Positions 55,037 through 64,000 of a DNA stretch of 64,000 nt are shown here, one piece after another. This DNA comes from Siderastrea radians (Eukaryota > Cnidaria > Anthozoa > Scleractinia > Rhizangiidae), in the NCBI GenBank assembly GCA_964017195.1, contig OZ024895.1:8366001-8430000 (forward strand), written 5' to 3'. Numbering within the stretch: position 1 is the stretch's first letter; each line of letters opens with the position of its first letter. Position numbers and translations under genes: made by a program. Under the pieces are notes generated by a model. That model searched no databases, was not told the origin of the DNA, and saw nothing but the letters and a program-made list of their open reading frames with translations.

Positions 55037-55678
55037 TTAGATTCTTTCATCGAAATTTCGGGCTACCTTTTTTTTGACCTTATCAACATACAAAAAACTA
55101 TATGGATCCTTAGTAGCTTTCTGATAATCTGATTTATTTATGTTCAGTTCTCGGCAAATCATCGATTGCTCGTTTATAGAAGGAAAATCAAAAACACAAA
55201 AATGTGAACTATTCAGTCTTATTGTTTTATCGGTTCCGTAATAGCTTTGACTCAAATATATACAACAACAATTTTTATTTCTTGAATTGGTGAAGTAGTC
55301 TCGTATCCGTTCGTCACTTTTCTTACCTGTATTCAAATAGTCATCAAATATGATTAATTTTTGGTTTTCATCAGACAAATCTGTCAGAGGGATGATTTCA
55401 TCGTTACTTGCTTCTATCACGTCATAACCGACCTCTTTTGATATTGGTTCAAGAGATTTCAACAGATGCTTATATTTGCTTTGGGAGAGATTTCGAGCAT
55501 AAAGGTATATCTTATCAAAATAGAGAAGCCTATATATCATATCCAGCAGAAGATTTGTTTTACCACCACCAGAGGGAGCACAAATAAGCATCCTAAAACA
55601 TCGGTTTGGCATGAAACTCTTTAATTGAACAAAATCGTCATTGTCATCATCTTGGATGTCGTAATTTTGAATCTTCAT
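55037..55678 (-). CDS. A32/FtsK-HerA-type genome-packaging ATPase (213 aa)
   Basis: Walker A APSGGGKT at residues 34-41, Walker B LIIFDD at 107-112, and a sensor-like block NKNCCCIYLSQSYYGTDKTI at about 133-152 whose glutamine (143) is the usual sensor of this family. Length fits the small packaging ATPases of Polintons, virophages and adintoviruses, which pump DNA into capsids. First gene of the minus-strand set, divergent from the PPxY gene across a 129-bp spacer. Intact, with all motif residues present. Confidence 0.85.
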   Translation of the reverse strand: MKIQNYDIQDDDNDDFVQLKSFMPNRCFRMLICAPSGGGKTNLLLDMIYRLLYFDKIYLYARNLSQSKYKHLLKSLEPISKEVGYDVIEASNDEIIPLTDLSDENQKLIIFDDYLNTGKKSDERIRDYFTNSRNKNCCCIYLSQSYYGTDKTIRLNSSHFCVFDFPSINEQSMICRELNINKSDYQKATKDPYSFLYVDKVKKKVARNFDERI

Positions 55679-55807
55679 ATGATATTATGTTATACAATTT
55701 CACACGCTATGCGACACGCTATGCGACACGCTATGCGAGCGTTTTTATATATGATAACCCTAATTTTTCCGAACAAAATACGAAATTTTATGTAAACAAA
55801 TGATATA
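55679..55807. promoter_or_regulatory. Bidirectional control region with three 12-bp repeats
   Basis: The 129-bp gap between divergent start codons holds three exact copies of ACACGCTATGCG (55702-55713, 55714-55725, 55726-55737). A TATA-like TTTTATATATGAT follows near 55743. Its placement between the two gene sets suggests an operator or late-promoter element. Confidence 0.5.
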
Positions 55808-56815
55808 ATGAGTTTACTCAAATGGAAAGAAATGGCTGAGAAACGATCCGAGCTTGGTAAGAAGATTAACACAGTAAGAGATACAATAAAACAAAAAAAG
55901 ATATCTGATCAAATAGGTGAAGTCGAGGCAGAGAAACTTTTCAAACCTATAACATCTGAGTTAAAGGAACTTACAGCCCCAAAAGCACCGTTGAGAAGAT
56001 TGGTAAAGAAAAAGCGACCTGTTCCAGATTATGGAATAGCTATTGATGATGAAGTGCCTGATTATGGATTGGACGATTTGTTTGATCAACCTGTTTTACC
56101 TGAAAACGAGAAACAGATAGTTCCAAAACCTCCATCTTATGAAGATGTCCTTGAGGATTTAGCATCAGGTAAAAAACAAATGTATATAGATCCAGAATAC
56201 ATGTATGAACCTGAAGATCTTCCTCCAGAATACGAAGAAGAAGTACCAGTACCAGATTACGAAATTCTTGAAGAGGATAGAATAAATCAAGCTTTAGATC
56301 AACTTCAAATACCGAATTATGATGATATTGAATTACAACTTCAACAAGAAGATATGAATGACAAAAAGAGGAAATCTTATCTTACCAAAACCCTTAAAAA
56401 GGCTAAAGAGAAACGGCAACAACTAAATGGTTATTGGAGTGATATCACTAAAAAATTAAAAAGTGGTTTAATGACTGAAGCTGAGGCTCAACATCGAAGA
56501 AAAATTATTCAAGATACAAGAAAGGTTCTTACTGATTATATGAATTACCATCAACAAAAACTCCAAAAACTCAAATCTATTAAAGGATCTGGTTTGAAGA
56601 AAAAAACAAAAAGAGGTGGACAGGTAATGTTTTTCAACAATCCGACAGAAATGATTAAAAAACTTGAACTGATTATCGGATCGATGATTGCCGGAAATAA
56701 TAGCATCGAATTACGGAATACAGGCGTCGCTCTTCTCGACATCTTGTTGAGAAATTCAATACTCAATAAGCCACAATACAACAAAATATACAAAAACTAT
56801 TTTAGTCTAAACTAA
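55808..56815 (+). CDS. PPxY late-domain protein of virus-like cassette (335 aa)
   Basis: Helical N-terminus (1-60), then a proline/acidic middle with PPxY motifs PPSY (108-111) and PPEY (139-142). There are repeated VPDY units (72-75, 83-86, 148-151) and IPNY near 168. A basic segment and conserved-looking C-terminal domain (from about 270, VMFFNNPTEMIKKLELIIG) follow. PPxY binds WW domains of Nedd4-type ligases and serves as a budding signal in enveloped viruses and retroelements. At 258-262, IKGSG fits the adenovirus-protease consensus (M/I/L)-x-G-x-G, just before the C-terminal domain. Possibly a processed minor capsid or matrix-like protein; function not established. 8 bp separates it from the next gene. 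Confidence 0.7.
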   Translation: MSLLKWKEMAEKRSELGKKINTVRDTIKQKKISDQIGEVEAEKLFKPITSELKELTAPKAPLRRLVKKKRPVPDYGIAIDDEVPDYGLDDLFDQPVLPENEKQIVPKPPSYEDVLEDLASGKKQMYIDPEYMYEPEDLPPEYEEEVPVPDYEILEEDRINQALDQLQIPNYDDIELQLQQEDMNDKKRKSYLTKTLKKAKEKRQQLNGYWSDITKKLKSGLMTEAEAQHRRKIIQDTRKVLTDYMNYHQQKLQKLKSIKGSGLKKKTKRGGQVMFFNNPTEMIKKLELIIGSMIAGNNSIELRNTGVALLDILLRNSILNKPQYNKIYKNYFSLN

Positions 56816-56823
56816 TCATATAT

Positions 56824-57585
56824 ATGAATAGACAACTTGTATTATCATCCCATACAGTAAAAAACCAAAATGGTAATAAACCATCGGATTTCACAATCAA
56901 ATACCGTAATCCGATAATACTAGATTCAAACAGACAATATGAAATCGGCCTAGACCGAATCATTTCGATGTCATTCACTTGGTTTAATGTGACAAACGAA
57001 CTCAATAATCAGAAAATAAGATATTCGGCAGATAGTGGTACTAATTGGACGGAAATTATATTTAATCCTGGAGTCTGGAATTACGTTGATTTTGACAATT
57101 TAATCAAAGAAAAAACAAAAACAGGGACTTCATCAAACCCTCAATATCCAATCACTCTGGAGTTTAACGATACTGTATTCAGGACAATAATAACACTAGC
57201 CTCAAATTACAGATTAGATCTTACTCAAAGTAATTTTAATGATCTTATTGGTTTCAATAAAAAGATTCTAACAAGTAGTGTAAATGTCGGAGATTACATT
57301 CCTAATCTCTCACAAGACAGAGAAATATTGAATGTTCATTGTGATTTGATAAGTGACAGTCTTGTGGATGGTGAAGAGTCAGATATTATATATAGTTTCA
57401 GTACTTCAACTCTCACTCCGAGTTATAGTTTTACACAAGAGCCTCGACGAGTACAGTTCAATCCTGTCAATAAAAATACGATTAATAAAATTCGGATTTA
57501 TATCACCGACGGTAAACGAAGAATTATAGATCTTAATCATAGTGACACTTCATTCAGTTTGATTTTAAGAGAGAAGAGAGATTAA
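56824..57585 (+). CDS. Predicted jelly-roll capsid-type (penton-like) protein (253 aa)
   Basis: A beta-strand-rich protein of about the length of single jelly-roll minor capsid proteins. It begins with SHTVKNQNGN, and later has regularly spaced strands (ITLEFNDTVFRTIITL, IPNLSQDREILNVHCD). The ending, NTINKIRIYITDGKRRII, then FSLILREK, resembles the last strands of viral jelly rolls. Together with the ATPase and fibre it fits a penton or capsid role. The fold is inferred from strand pattern and context, not from a detectable signature. The gene is open and ends 21 bp before a GC-rich hairpin. Confidence 0.6.
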   Translation: MNRQLVLSSHTVKNQNGNKPSDFTIKYRNPIILDSNRQYEIGLDRIISMSFTWFNVTNELNNQKIRYSADSGTNWTEIIFNPGVWNYVDFDNLIKEKTKTGTSSNPQYPITLEFNDTVFRTIITLASNYRLDLTQSNFNDLIGFNKKILTSSVNVGDYIPNLSQDREILNVHCDLISDSLVDGEESDIIYSFSTSTLTPSYSFTQEPRRVQFNPVNKNTINKIRIYITDGKRRIIDLNHSDTSFSLILREKRD

Positions 57586-57603
57586 TCTAACTAATAGCGG
57601 AAC

Positions 57604-57632
57604 TCCTCCGCGGCCGTAGGCCGCGGGAGTGG
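57604..57632 (+). terminator. GC-rich hairpin after the cassette
   Basis: CCGCGGCC-GTA-GGCCGCGG forms an 8-bp perfect stem with a 3-base loop. It stands out in AT-rich DNA, 20 bp after the last gene. It may mark a transcript end or an element boundary. Confidence 0.4.
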
Positions 57633-57713
57633 AGCCCCATAGTCATACTTAAAGGCGTGCTGGTAATTTTTTATGGTCATGGCAAGCGGAATGGCTCGCG
57701 GGCGCGTGCGCCG

Positions 57714-57771
57714 TACATACATACATACATACATACATACATACATACATACATACGTACGTACGTACGTC
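57714..57771 (+). repeat. (ACAT)n/(ACGT)n microsatellite
   Basis: About 11 tandem TACA units followed by four GTAC units. Confidence 0.95.
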
Positions 57772-57794
57772 GCATTTCATGACATTCTTACATG

Positions 57795-58222
57795 AGGCAA
57801 TTTTCGCTGGAAGAGCAGAGACGAAGGAAAAGAGACGGAGATAGAGAACAACAACGGAAAAGAAGGAGAAACGCCACTGAAGAACAGCGTCAAGCACCCG
57901 GTCAAGCAGAGCAGAAACGAAAACGAAAAAGACGAAGGAACAGTACAGCAGAGAGATAAAAGCAACTAGAAATAAGACGGAACGGTACTGAAGAACAACG
58001 CCAGAGGAAAACTGAGAGACGCCGACATAGAACTGTAAACATGTCGGGTACAGTTTTCTTGATTTTTATCTATTTGTGATTGGAAATAATTTTGTACCAC
58101 CGAATAATTTACGTCTACGTTTTTGTATTTTATTCTACAGATCATCAAGGGGAAGGAAGTCGTAATCGAGAACGGAGAAGAAATTTACGCCAAGGACAGC
58201 ATGAAGTTACAAGGTGTTCAGT
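57795..58222 (+). pseudogene. Arginine-rich repeat fragment, Helitron-like N-terminus
   Basis: The frame repeats R-R-N-A/S/G-T-E-E-Q-R-Q three times (RRNATEEQRQ, RRNSTAER, RRNGTEEQRQ) with one in-frame stop. A GT...AG interval at 58049-58140 could join it to HQGEGSRNRERRRNLRQG. Such repeats precede the helicase in cnidarian Helitron-like proteins. No Rep or helicase motif is present. Confidence 0.4.
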
Positions 58223-58229
58223 TAAAATC

Positions 58230-59195
58230 AATCTCCGTGCTTTAGCAAAGTTTGTTTAACAAAAAAAAAATGCACTGTTACAAAAGTGAACTTTTCGTCA
58301 AAACTTAAACACCGCACCTTTTACGGTATGTCATTTAATACTACTCATAGAAAGTGAAAAAAAGAGGAAAAGAAACAAACCAAAACAAAACGAAAAAAGG
58401 GAACGCAATTTGAGGGGGTAGTGCAAAGGTGATGGTATCATGTTACAAGATTTCGCAATCTGGCCGCGCGCGTGGCTGAGAACGAGGACACAATACCTTT
58501 TCAACGTTAGAAATGAAAAGATAGGCTAAAGAAACTCGACTGCCGGTCCTAAATGCCTATTAAGTGGAATATGGATGTCTTTATTGAGAGGAGAAATATG
58601 GATTGCTTTGGCCCGATGCTTTAACTGAACCAGCGTGAAGACCTGCTTGCTGAGTTTCCCGGGTGAGTTTCTCGGAATTTTTCAATCATTTCACAGAATA
58701 TTACGGTATGGGAAATTCGCTTTTATTTATCTCAACTCAACTGGCTCATTTCCAATTCCCCGTTATCTCGAACAAAGAGAAAGTTGTCTTGGCTTTGGTC
58801 ATAAATATAATATTTCCAGTTATTTACTTTTACGACGATAACCCGCTTTTCTCAGCTTTGAAGAATACCAGTGTGTTTTGTTTTCACGGAGCAAAGTGTA
58901 GCCAGGCAAAGGAGAAAACAGCTTATGAAAGCATGCAGTGAAGTAAAAGGCGAAAACAAGTACCAACGCGAATCGTCAAGATGTTAACTCATTGACTAAA
59001 CAAAAGAATAACAAAACAGGACATCATTGATATATGCCTCGTTCTTTTTAACTCTGAATCCAGTCATTGTTTACAATATCCTCGGCAAAACCCCTACCAA
59101 AATCCATGCAAGTAACGAATCGATGAAAAAGCACATCCTCATTTGAGCTTATGTATCTACTGAAGTAGGTCTTAAATATTTTTTGACCCTTATTC
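58230..59195. other. Non-coding stretch
   Basis: AT-rich, with A-tract near 58260. Short frames at 58635-58941 do not resemble proteins. Confidence 0.4.
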
Positions 59196-59568
59196 TGATT
59201 TCTGAATTGTTTGCTTGAATTTCAATAATTTCATTTGGCTTCACTTAAGCTCAAGACCAATAAGCTTATGTGTGAATTAATTGTGTTTATCACTTCTGAA
59301 TTGTTTGCTTGAATTTCAATAATGTTATTGGGCTTCACTTAAGCTCAAGACTTAAGCTTATGTGTGAATTAATTGTGTTTATCACTTATGAATTGTTTGC
59401 TTGAATTTCAATAATTTTATTGGGCTCCACTTAAGCTCAAGACTTAAGCTTATGTGTGAATTAATTTTGTTTATCACTAATGAATTGTTTGCTTGAATTT
59501 CAATAATTTTATTTGGCTTCACTTAAGCTCAAGTTAAGCTTATGTGTGAATTAATTTTGTTTATCACT
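59196..59568 (+). repeat. 92-94-bp tandem repeat, 4 copies
   Basis: TGAATTGTTTGCTTGAATTT begins at 59203, 59297, 59389 and 59481. Units also share TTAAGCTCAAG and AAGCTTATGTGTGAATTAAT. Confidence 0.9.
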
Positions 59569-59575
59569 CAATATT

Positions 59576-60513
59576 ATGCATGGTTCAATTCTACCTGTTA
59601 CCATCCCCCCCTTCCCGGGCCTACCCCCGGGGATTTGCATTTTTTTTTTCTCACTTGGCAGTCTATTCCCCACCCCCGGGCACACAGAAAGAGACGATTC
59701 CCCAACCCCGGGACTCCTCATCGACCACAAATACGTTGTTTTGTGTACAAAACCTAAATGACGATATTGATTTCCATACAATAGCAAAACCAGACGTTTT
59801 GACAAGAACTTAAACGCTTTTCTAGAGTTTATTGAACGAAGGACACTACATGCATAATATAATAAAAACATGAACAGAAAACTGAAGAAAAAACTCTACC
59901 TGCACTGGCATACAGCTGGCAAGTAAAGAAATTTTCTTCGCCATGTTTTATTCTAAATATAGCGCATACGCACAAGAGGCCCATGAACAAATTGATGGCA
60001 GCATTTAAGGGAGTTTTTCTTAGCTTGTTTCATAAGAACACTGGACTGAGATCTCTGTTTAACATAAAGCTGTGCATCCGTTTTTATATAGAGTCTATTT
60101 AAGTCGTCTTATTATAAATATAAACACACTGAAGAAATATTTCTTTGTTTGTGATGACCACCATTCATTCGAGTACGCATCAAATGCACATTCGTCCAAC
60201 AATTTATGATAAACATACTGTCAAACACAGATTTTAATTTTGAGATATTATTCTTCTCTAAACAGTCTGCTACAAATACTAGAGATTTTCACTGGAAATA
60301 GGCAATCTTCTCCACGCGGTCTGGGGCTGTCATATCAACTGAGAAGTGACGTACTTTACAAGAACAACAAGAAGTTATTTTCGATTTGCCCCACTCTTCT
60401 ACCCCCAGGACAAGACCACTTCAAACAATTCCCCACCCCCGGACTCGAGGGCTGGACTTGTCCCCGGGGTTGCCCGGTGGGGGGATGGTAACAGGCAAAA
60501 TTGAACCATGCAT
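59576..60513. mobile_element. Non-autonomous TIR element, about 938 bp
   Basis: ATGCATGGTTCAATT at 59576 and its inverse ending at 60513 begin arms of about 60 bp. The inverted match continues through CCTGTTACCATCCCCCC. The interior near both ends is rich in CCCCGGG runs. No transposase. Confidence 0.75.
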
Positions 60514-60514
60514 T

Positions 60515-61755
60515 AGTTCAGAAGGCGACTGCAATTTGCCATTTTTTTCGATCTCAGTTAACCTACATGTATGAAATAAAAGCACTGCATTGTGGAAAGT
60601 GCTTCTTACTATTTGTCACTTATAATGGAATGTTCATGTTTTAGAAAGTTCAAATAAATACTGCATGCATTGTTTGGTTTTCTCAAAAACCACTGTATTC
60701 CCAAGGGGGGGGGGGGGGATCCAGATGTAAGCAAAGGATTTTTTTTATGCAATTGACATATTTGTACTGATGTGTTTTTGCTTCCTAAAGGCAATCTGGC
60801 TTGTTTAACTGACAATTGTCTGCTGGGATTAGTTAGAACATGTTTGATTAATTGCAACTGGCTTTTTACTGAGTTAAGCAAAGGAGACTGGAGATGATTG
60901 AACATCCAGTAAACTTAAATGAGGTCCTGCCATTTTGTTGCTCATTCAATCGATCGATGTTCAAGTGCTTTACCTTACCTGTATTATAGCAATGAACCGT
61001 GCAAAGGGTGGAAGACATAACCACTTTTTAGACAAATGGTTAAACGTGTTTGGATAGCTGCAAATGAGGGGTTCAGGCGATGATTTATTAATCATTTGTC
61101 AGGATTCCACAAAAGCTGGAAAGAAGAACACTTTCACGGGTGCCGGGATGCAAAAATTTCCAACAGTAGGCACTTGTACGTCTCATGAATCAGGTGGATC
61201 ACAAAAGTAAAGCAAAGTATAGCTTTGGCAACAACATTTCAAAGCTGGAAGTGACATTATGCTAGCAAAGTGAATGACGACTCCCTTAATAATTGACATT
61301 GAGTATAATTACTATTCTGTTCACCCATTCTTTCTGTTCATTAATGTCACATTGGTCAAAAATTGCGTTGTGAATGCTTTAATAATGTATGTTACATATT
61401 TGATGTTGTCAAAAGAAAAACAATAAAGTTAATATTATTTTAAGGATGAAAGTAATTTGCCAGGCGCTCGCTCTCACGAATTTGCACTCCAAGAACTGAA
61501 AATTTTCTTCAATTGATGAACTTAGAGTTGAGGAGGGGAAATAAAACAGAGATGCTCCAATGAAAGTCTAATTTATTTGAATTGTAACTACAGTGTAACT
61601 TTTATTTGCAGTCCTTTATCAGGCATTTAAGCCTTGACTTTTAGTGGCCCTGGTCAGTTTTAAATCGCCACTGGCGACTGGGCGACTGCCAATTTTTAGC
61701 CCTGAATTTGTTTTGTTTTGTGTTTTTTTTTTCACTGATCCTTTTTTTTCCGTTC
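60515..61755. other. Non-coding stretch
   Basis: Contains a 15-base G run near 60703 and an AATAAAG signal-like site near 61422. No exon or protein-like frame is recognised. Confidence 0.4.
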
Positions 61756-61758
61756 TAG

Positions 61759-61812
61759 GCATATATGCCAGCAGTAATCAGTGATGCAGCATTTTCTTAC
61801 AGTGAAGTTAAG
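61759..61812 (+). CDS. Candidate 54-bp exon of an unrecognised plus-strand gene
   Basis: A pyrimidine tract and TTCTAG acceptor precede 54 bp, open in one frame (AYMPAVISDAAFSYSEVK), followed by a consensus donor AAG|GTACGT. Length is a multiple of three. No neighbouring exon could be paired with it and I do not recognise the peptide. Confidence 0.3.
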
Positions 61813-62950
61813 GTACGTGGAAGATATCAGTTATATAATTAGCCCAGCTTACGTATCTAACTGTTCAGTAAATTGAACTGGATTGAATGCAGTCATTGGG
61901 TAAATTTGGGTTCGGTAATTGAACACAATAATTATTAACTAAAAATATGCCCATATATACAGCTGTGTTTGATTCCATTCAATTTCTGAACCCAGTCAAA
62001 CATAATTAAACAGTTTTAAAATCATTCAAATATATAGATTTAGAGGATGCAAAATTTGAAGCAACAGTTTCTAGAGATTTGCTTTATTATGAATATAAAA
62101 GTTATGATGGCCAAGCACATATCTTAGTTTATACATTTTTGTGCTGTACTTCTTCTATTCTTTGTAAAAACAGTAATTGCATGCTTCGGATTGTAAAGAA
62201 GGGTGGGGCGATTCGCCAAAAAATCGGAACTTACTAGTTTCCTCTTAGTTTTACTGATTTTCTTTTTAATGTGCGGTTGGGGACTGGCAGTAGCTATGCA
62301 CGCGCAATGTTCAGTTGTGGAATTCAGATGTTCTTCATTATTTCACCAATATAGCGGCACGAAATGCTGAAAACAGCGTATGACAGAATACCATCCACAA
62401 AAATCCCCTAGGAACAATGCGAGATCTGTAGTTAAGAATCTCCCTTCATCAAGTTACAAAATCCTTTTTCCATGGTGATGTGAGATTTATCTGGATGGCT
62501 ATATGGTTAATTAACTTAATGCAGAATGAATCAAATAGTTACACCATGTTAACATGATACCGGTATGAACTCACCCAGGTATGGCTCGCACTGTTATGAG
62601 ATTTTGTGCTGTAATCATGTAACAAATACAGCAATAGGGAACTGGGGTGAACTTGTATCAGAATGAAAAGCATACAATGAACTGGTGTCATGCAAACACC
62701 CCCTCAGACTAAAGTTGAGCAGCTCTCAAGAATGTTTAACAACATCCTCAGATACCCAGCGGCAGTAAAACCCTGATTTCATTAAAGCACTGTAAACTCA
62801 GACTGGTGCAATTTCTGGTGCAGTCTGAAATTCAGACTGGCATAAGTATTTACATGAGACCAACCATCTCTAAAAATACAGTTTACCTTTTGTCCACTTG
62901 GAATGTTTCAATGCCACTTGTTTAAATGCACATGCTTAAAACTCAAAACA
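61813..62950. other. Non-coding stretch
   Basis: AT-rich DNA with no coding signal. If 61759-61812 is an exon, this is intron. Confidence 0.35.
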
Positions 62951-62953
62951 AAT

Positions 62954-63422
62954 ACTGTAAACTGCCACTTATAAGCCCGCCTACTTACAAGCCCCCCCCC
63001 CCCCGGCTATAGGCCCATCCACCTGTAAACAAAAAATACATCCGGTAATAAGCCCCCCCCCCCCGGATATAAGCACTGCTCTAGTTTTCCCTGTTTCTTT
63101 AATATTAAGCACTCTCACAGAAAACTGCAAAGATTAACTCTGAGCTTCTGTTTTGTTATGTTCCGGTTATGTTCGTGTTGTTGCAGTTTTGATTTTGTTG
63201 TTAAAATGGAAATGAATTTGACTTATTATGACATTTCAAAGGTTAATTACAAACTGGTACATTAAAAATGTATTCCGATCAACACTGCTGTGGCTCATTT
63301 CGTAACGTTTTTCTTACTCCGCTTATAAGCCCCCCCGGATATAAGCCCCTCCATTTATAAGCCCACCCAAAACCCTTTACAAAGTTGTATCACCCTAGGG
63401 CTTATAAGCGGCAGTTTACAGT
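62954..63422. mobile_element. MITE with TIR ACTGTAAACTGCC and TATAAGCCCC repeats
   Basis: ACTGTAAACTGCC at 62954 is inverted at the right end (63422), extending through CCACTTATAAGCCC with one change. The interior repeats ATAAGCCCC with C-runs in three places near the ends. Confidence 0.8.
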
Positions 63423-63632
63423 GTCTTAAAACATTTGGGGTAGTTTTTCATGCGAGCGTGCATGCTCAGTGCATGACGCGGCATGACATAATGCCAATGT
63501 TGTGAATTGTGTGCGCAGTATTGATGCGCATAAAAAAATTGCGCAAATATCCTTAGAACCTCCCTAAAGCCATGGGCTTACTTTTGGCAACTGAGATAAT
63601 TAAACATTTACTCTGCTTTGTTTTCCATACAG

Positions 63633-63755
63633 GTTTTTATTCCATCAACCTGATGTCAGAAAAAATATGGCAGTTTATTGTAAGGATTTGGTTAATAAAT
63701 TTGTACTCTTAGCTACATGTATGTTCCCAGGCAGACATTATCAATTGAAATAAAA
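63633..63755 (+). other. Possible terminal exon
   Basis: After TTTTCCATACAG one frame stays open for 40 codons (LFHQPDVRKNMAVY, then KDLVNKFVLLATCMFPG) to a TAA. An AATAAA signal lies about 20 bp later. Weak evidence; it might belong with the 61759 exon. Confidence 0.2.
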
Positions 63756-63927
63756 AATTTTAAGAGCAGTTTTGAAATAAAGTTTTATATTTTTGGTTTT
63801 TTTTTGCAAATTTTGATGTTGGTGATTAGTTTGACTGTATCCACATACACTTTATGTTCCCTCAGTAATTAACACATCCATACACGAGTAGCATTTATTT
63901 GGGAGTAACCCTACTCCCCCCTCCCCC

Positions 63928-63957
63928 CTCACACACACACACACACGCACACACACA
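63928..63957 (+). repeat. (CA)n microsatellite
   Basis: Fifteen CA-type dinucleotides, interrupted once by CG. Confidence 0.95.
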
Positions 63958-64000
63958 ACTAACTTCCCAGGAATGATGATTCGGAGTTATCTGACTGAAT

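Noticed and set aside
59542..59871. Proline-rich frames on both strands
   Set aside because: They are readings of the CCCCGGG-rich terminal inverted repeat of the element at 59576-60513.

Overview
The window reads as nuclear DNA of an anthozoan cnidarian, most likely a reef-building coral. The evidence is AT-rich, intron-rich host genes of a receptor tyrosine kinase (RTK) family with Ig and SEA ectodomains, together with a dense, young and nested load of MITEs, foldback elements, LINE, Penelope, Gypsy, BEL/Pao and Helitron-like remnants. The species cannot be fixed from sequence alone.

Host genes. Two tandem minus-strand copies of one RTK gene are present. Copy A runs from its signal-peptide exon (start codon 18249) leftwards off the window edge. 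It carries a 2-bp deletion in a kinase exon and a truncated Ig exon, so it looks like a pseudogene or a damaged allele. Copy B (47775 to 32648) has an open kinase domain from the transmembrane exon to the stop codon, including 19-bp and 43-bp micro-exons. No Ig or SEA exons were found upstream of it. A third, plus-strand relic C (24448-24668 and 29433-29606) keeps one broken Ig exon and one SEA exon.

Mobile DNA. A complete but dead Ty3/Gypsy element (38377-45226, 161-bp LTRs, AAGG target duplication) sits antisense in an intron of copy B. Its pol carries a MYND zinc finger fused upstream of the retropepsin. Other items are LINE, Penelope, BEL/Pao and DUF6570-type fragments, an OTU-protease fragment, a tRNA-derived SINE, a TTAA-flanked DNA transposon, several TIR/MITE families and near-perfect foldbacks. 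One 1.5-kb TIR element is filled by a 137-bp satellite.

Virus-like cassette (51.9-57.6 kb). This is a compact, intronless block of divergent genes: a VLTF3-like zinc-ribbon factor (broken by two homopolymer frameshifts), a two-hydrophobic-segment protein, a small basic peptide, a phage-fibre-like protein, an A32/FtsK-HerA-type packaging ATPase, a PPxY-bearing protein and a predicted jelly-roll protein. The ATPase and PPxY genes share a 129-bp bidirectional control region with three 12-bp repeats. It resembles the morphogenesis module of a Polinton/adintovirus-like element. No polymerase, integrase, protease or recognisable double-jelly-roll major capsid gene was seen. This is the most unusual part of the window.

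From 57.6 kb to the end there are microsatellites, a Helitron-like arginine-rich fragment, a 92-bp tandem repeat, two MITEs and at most one or two isolated candidate exons.
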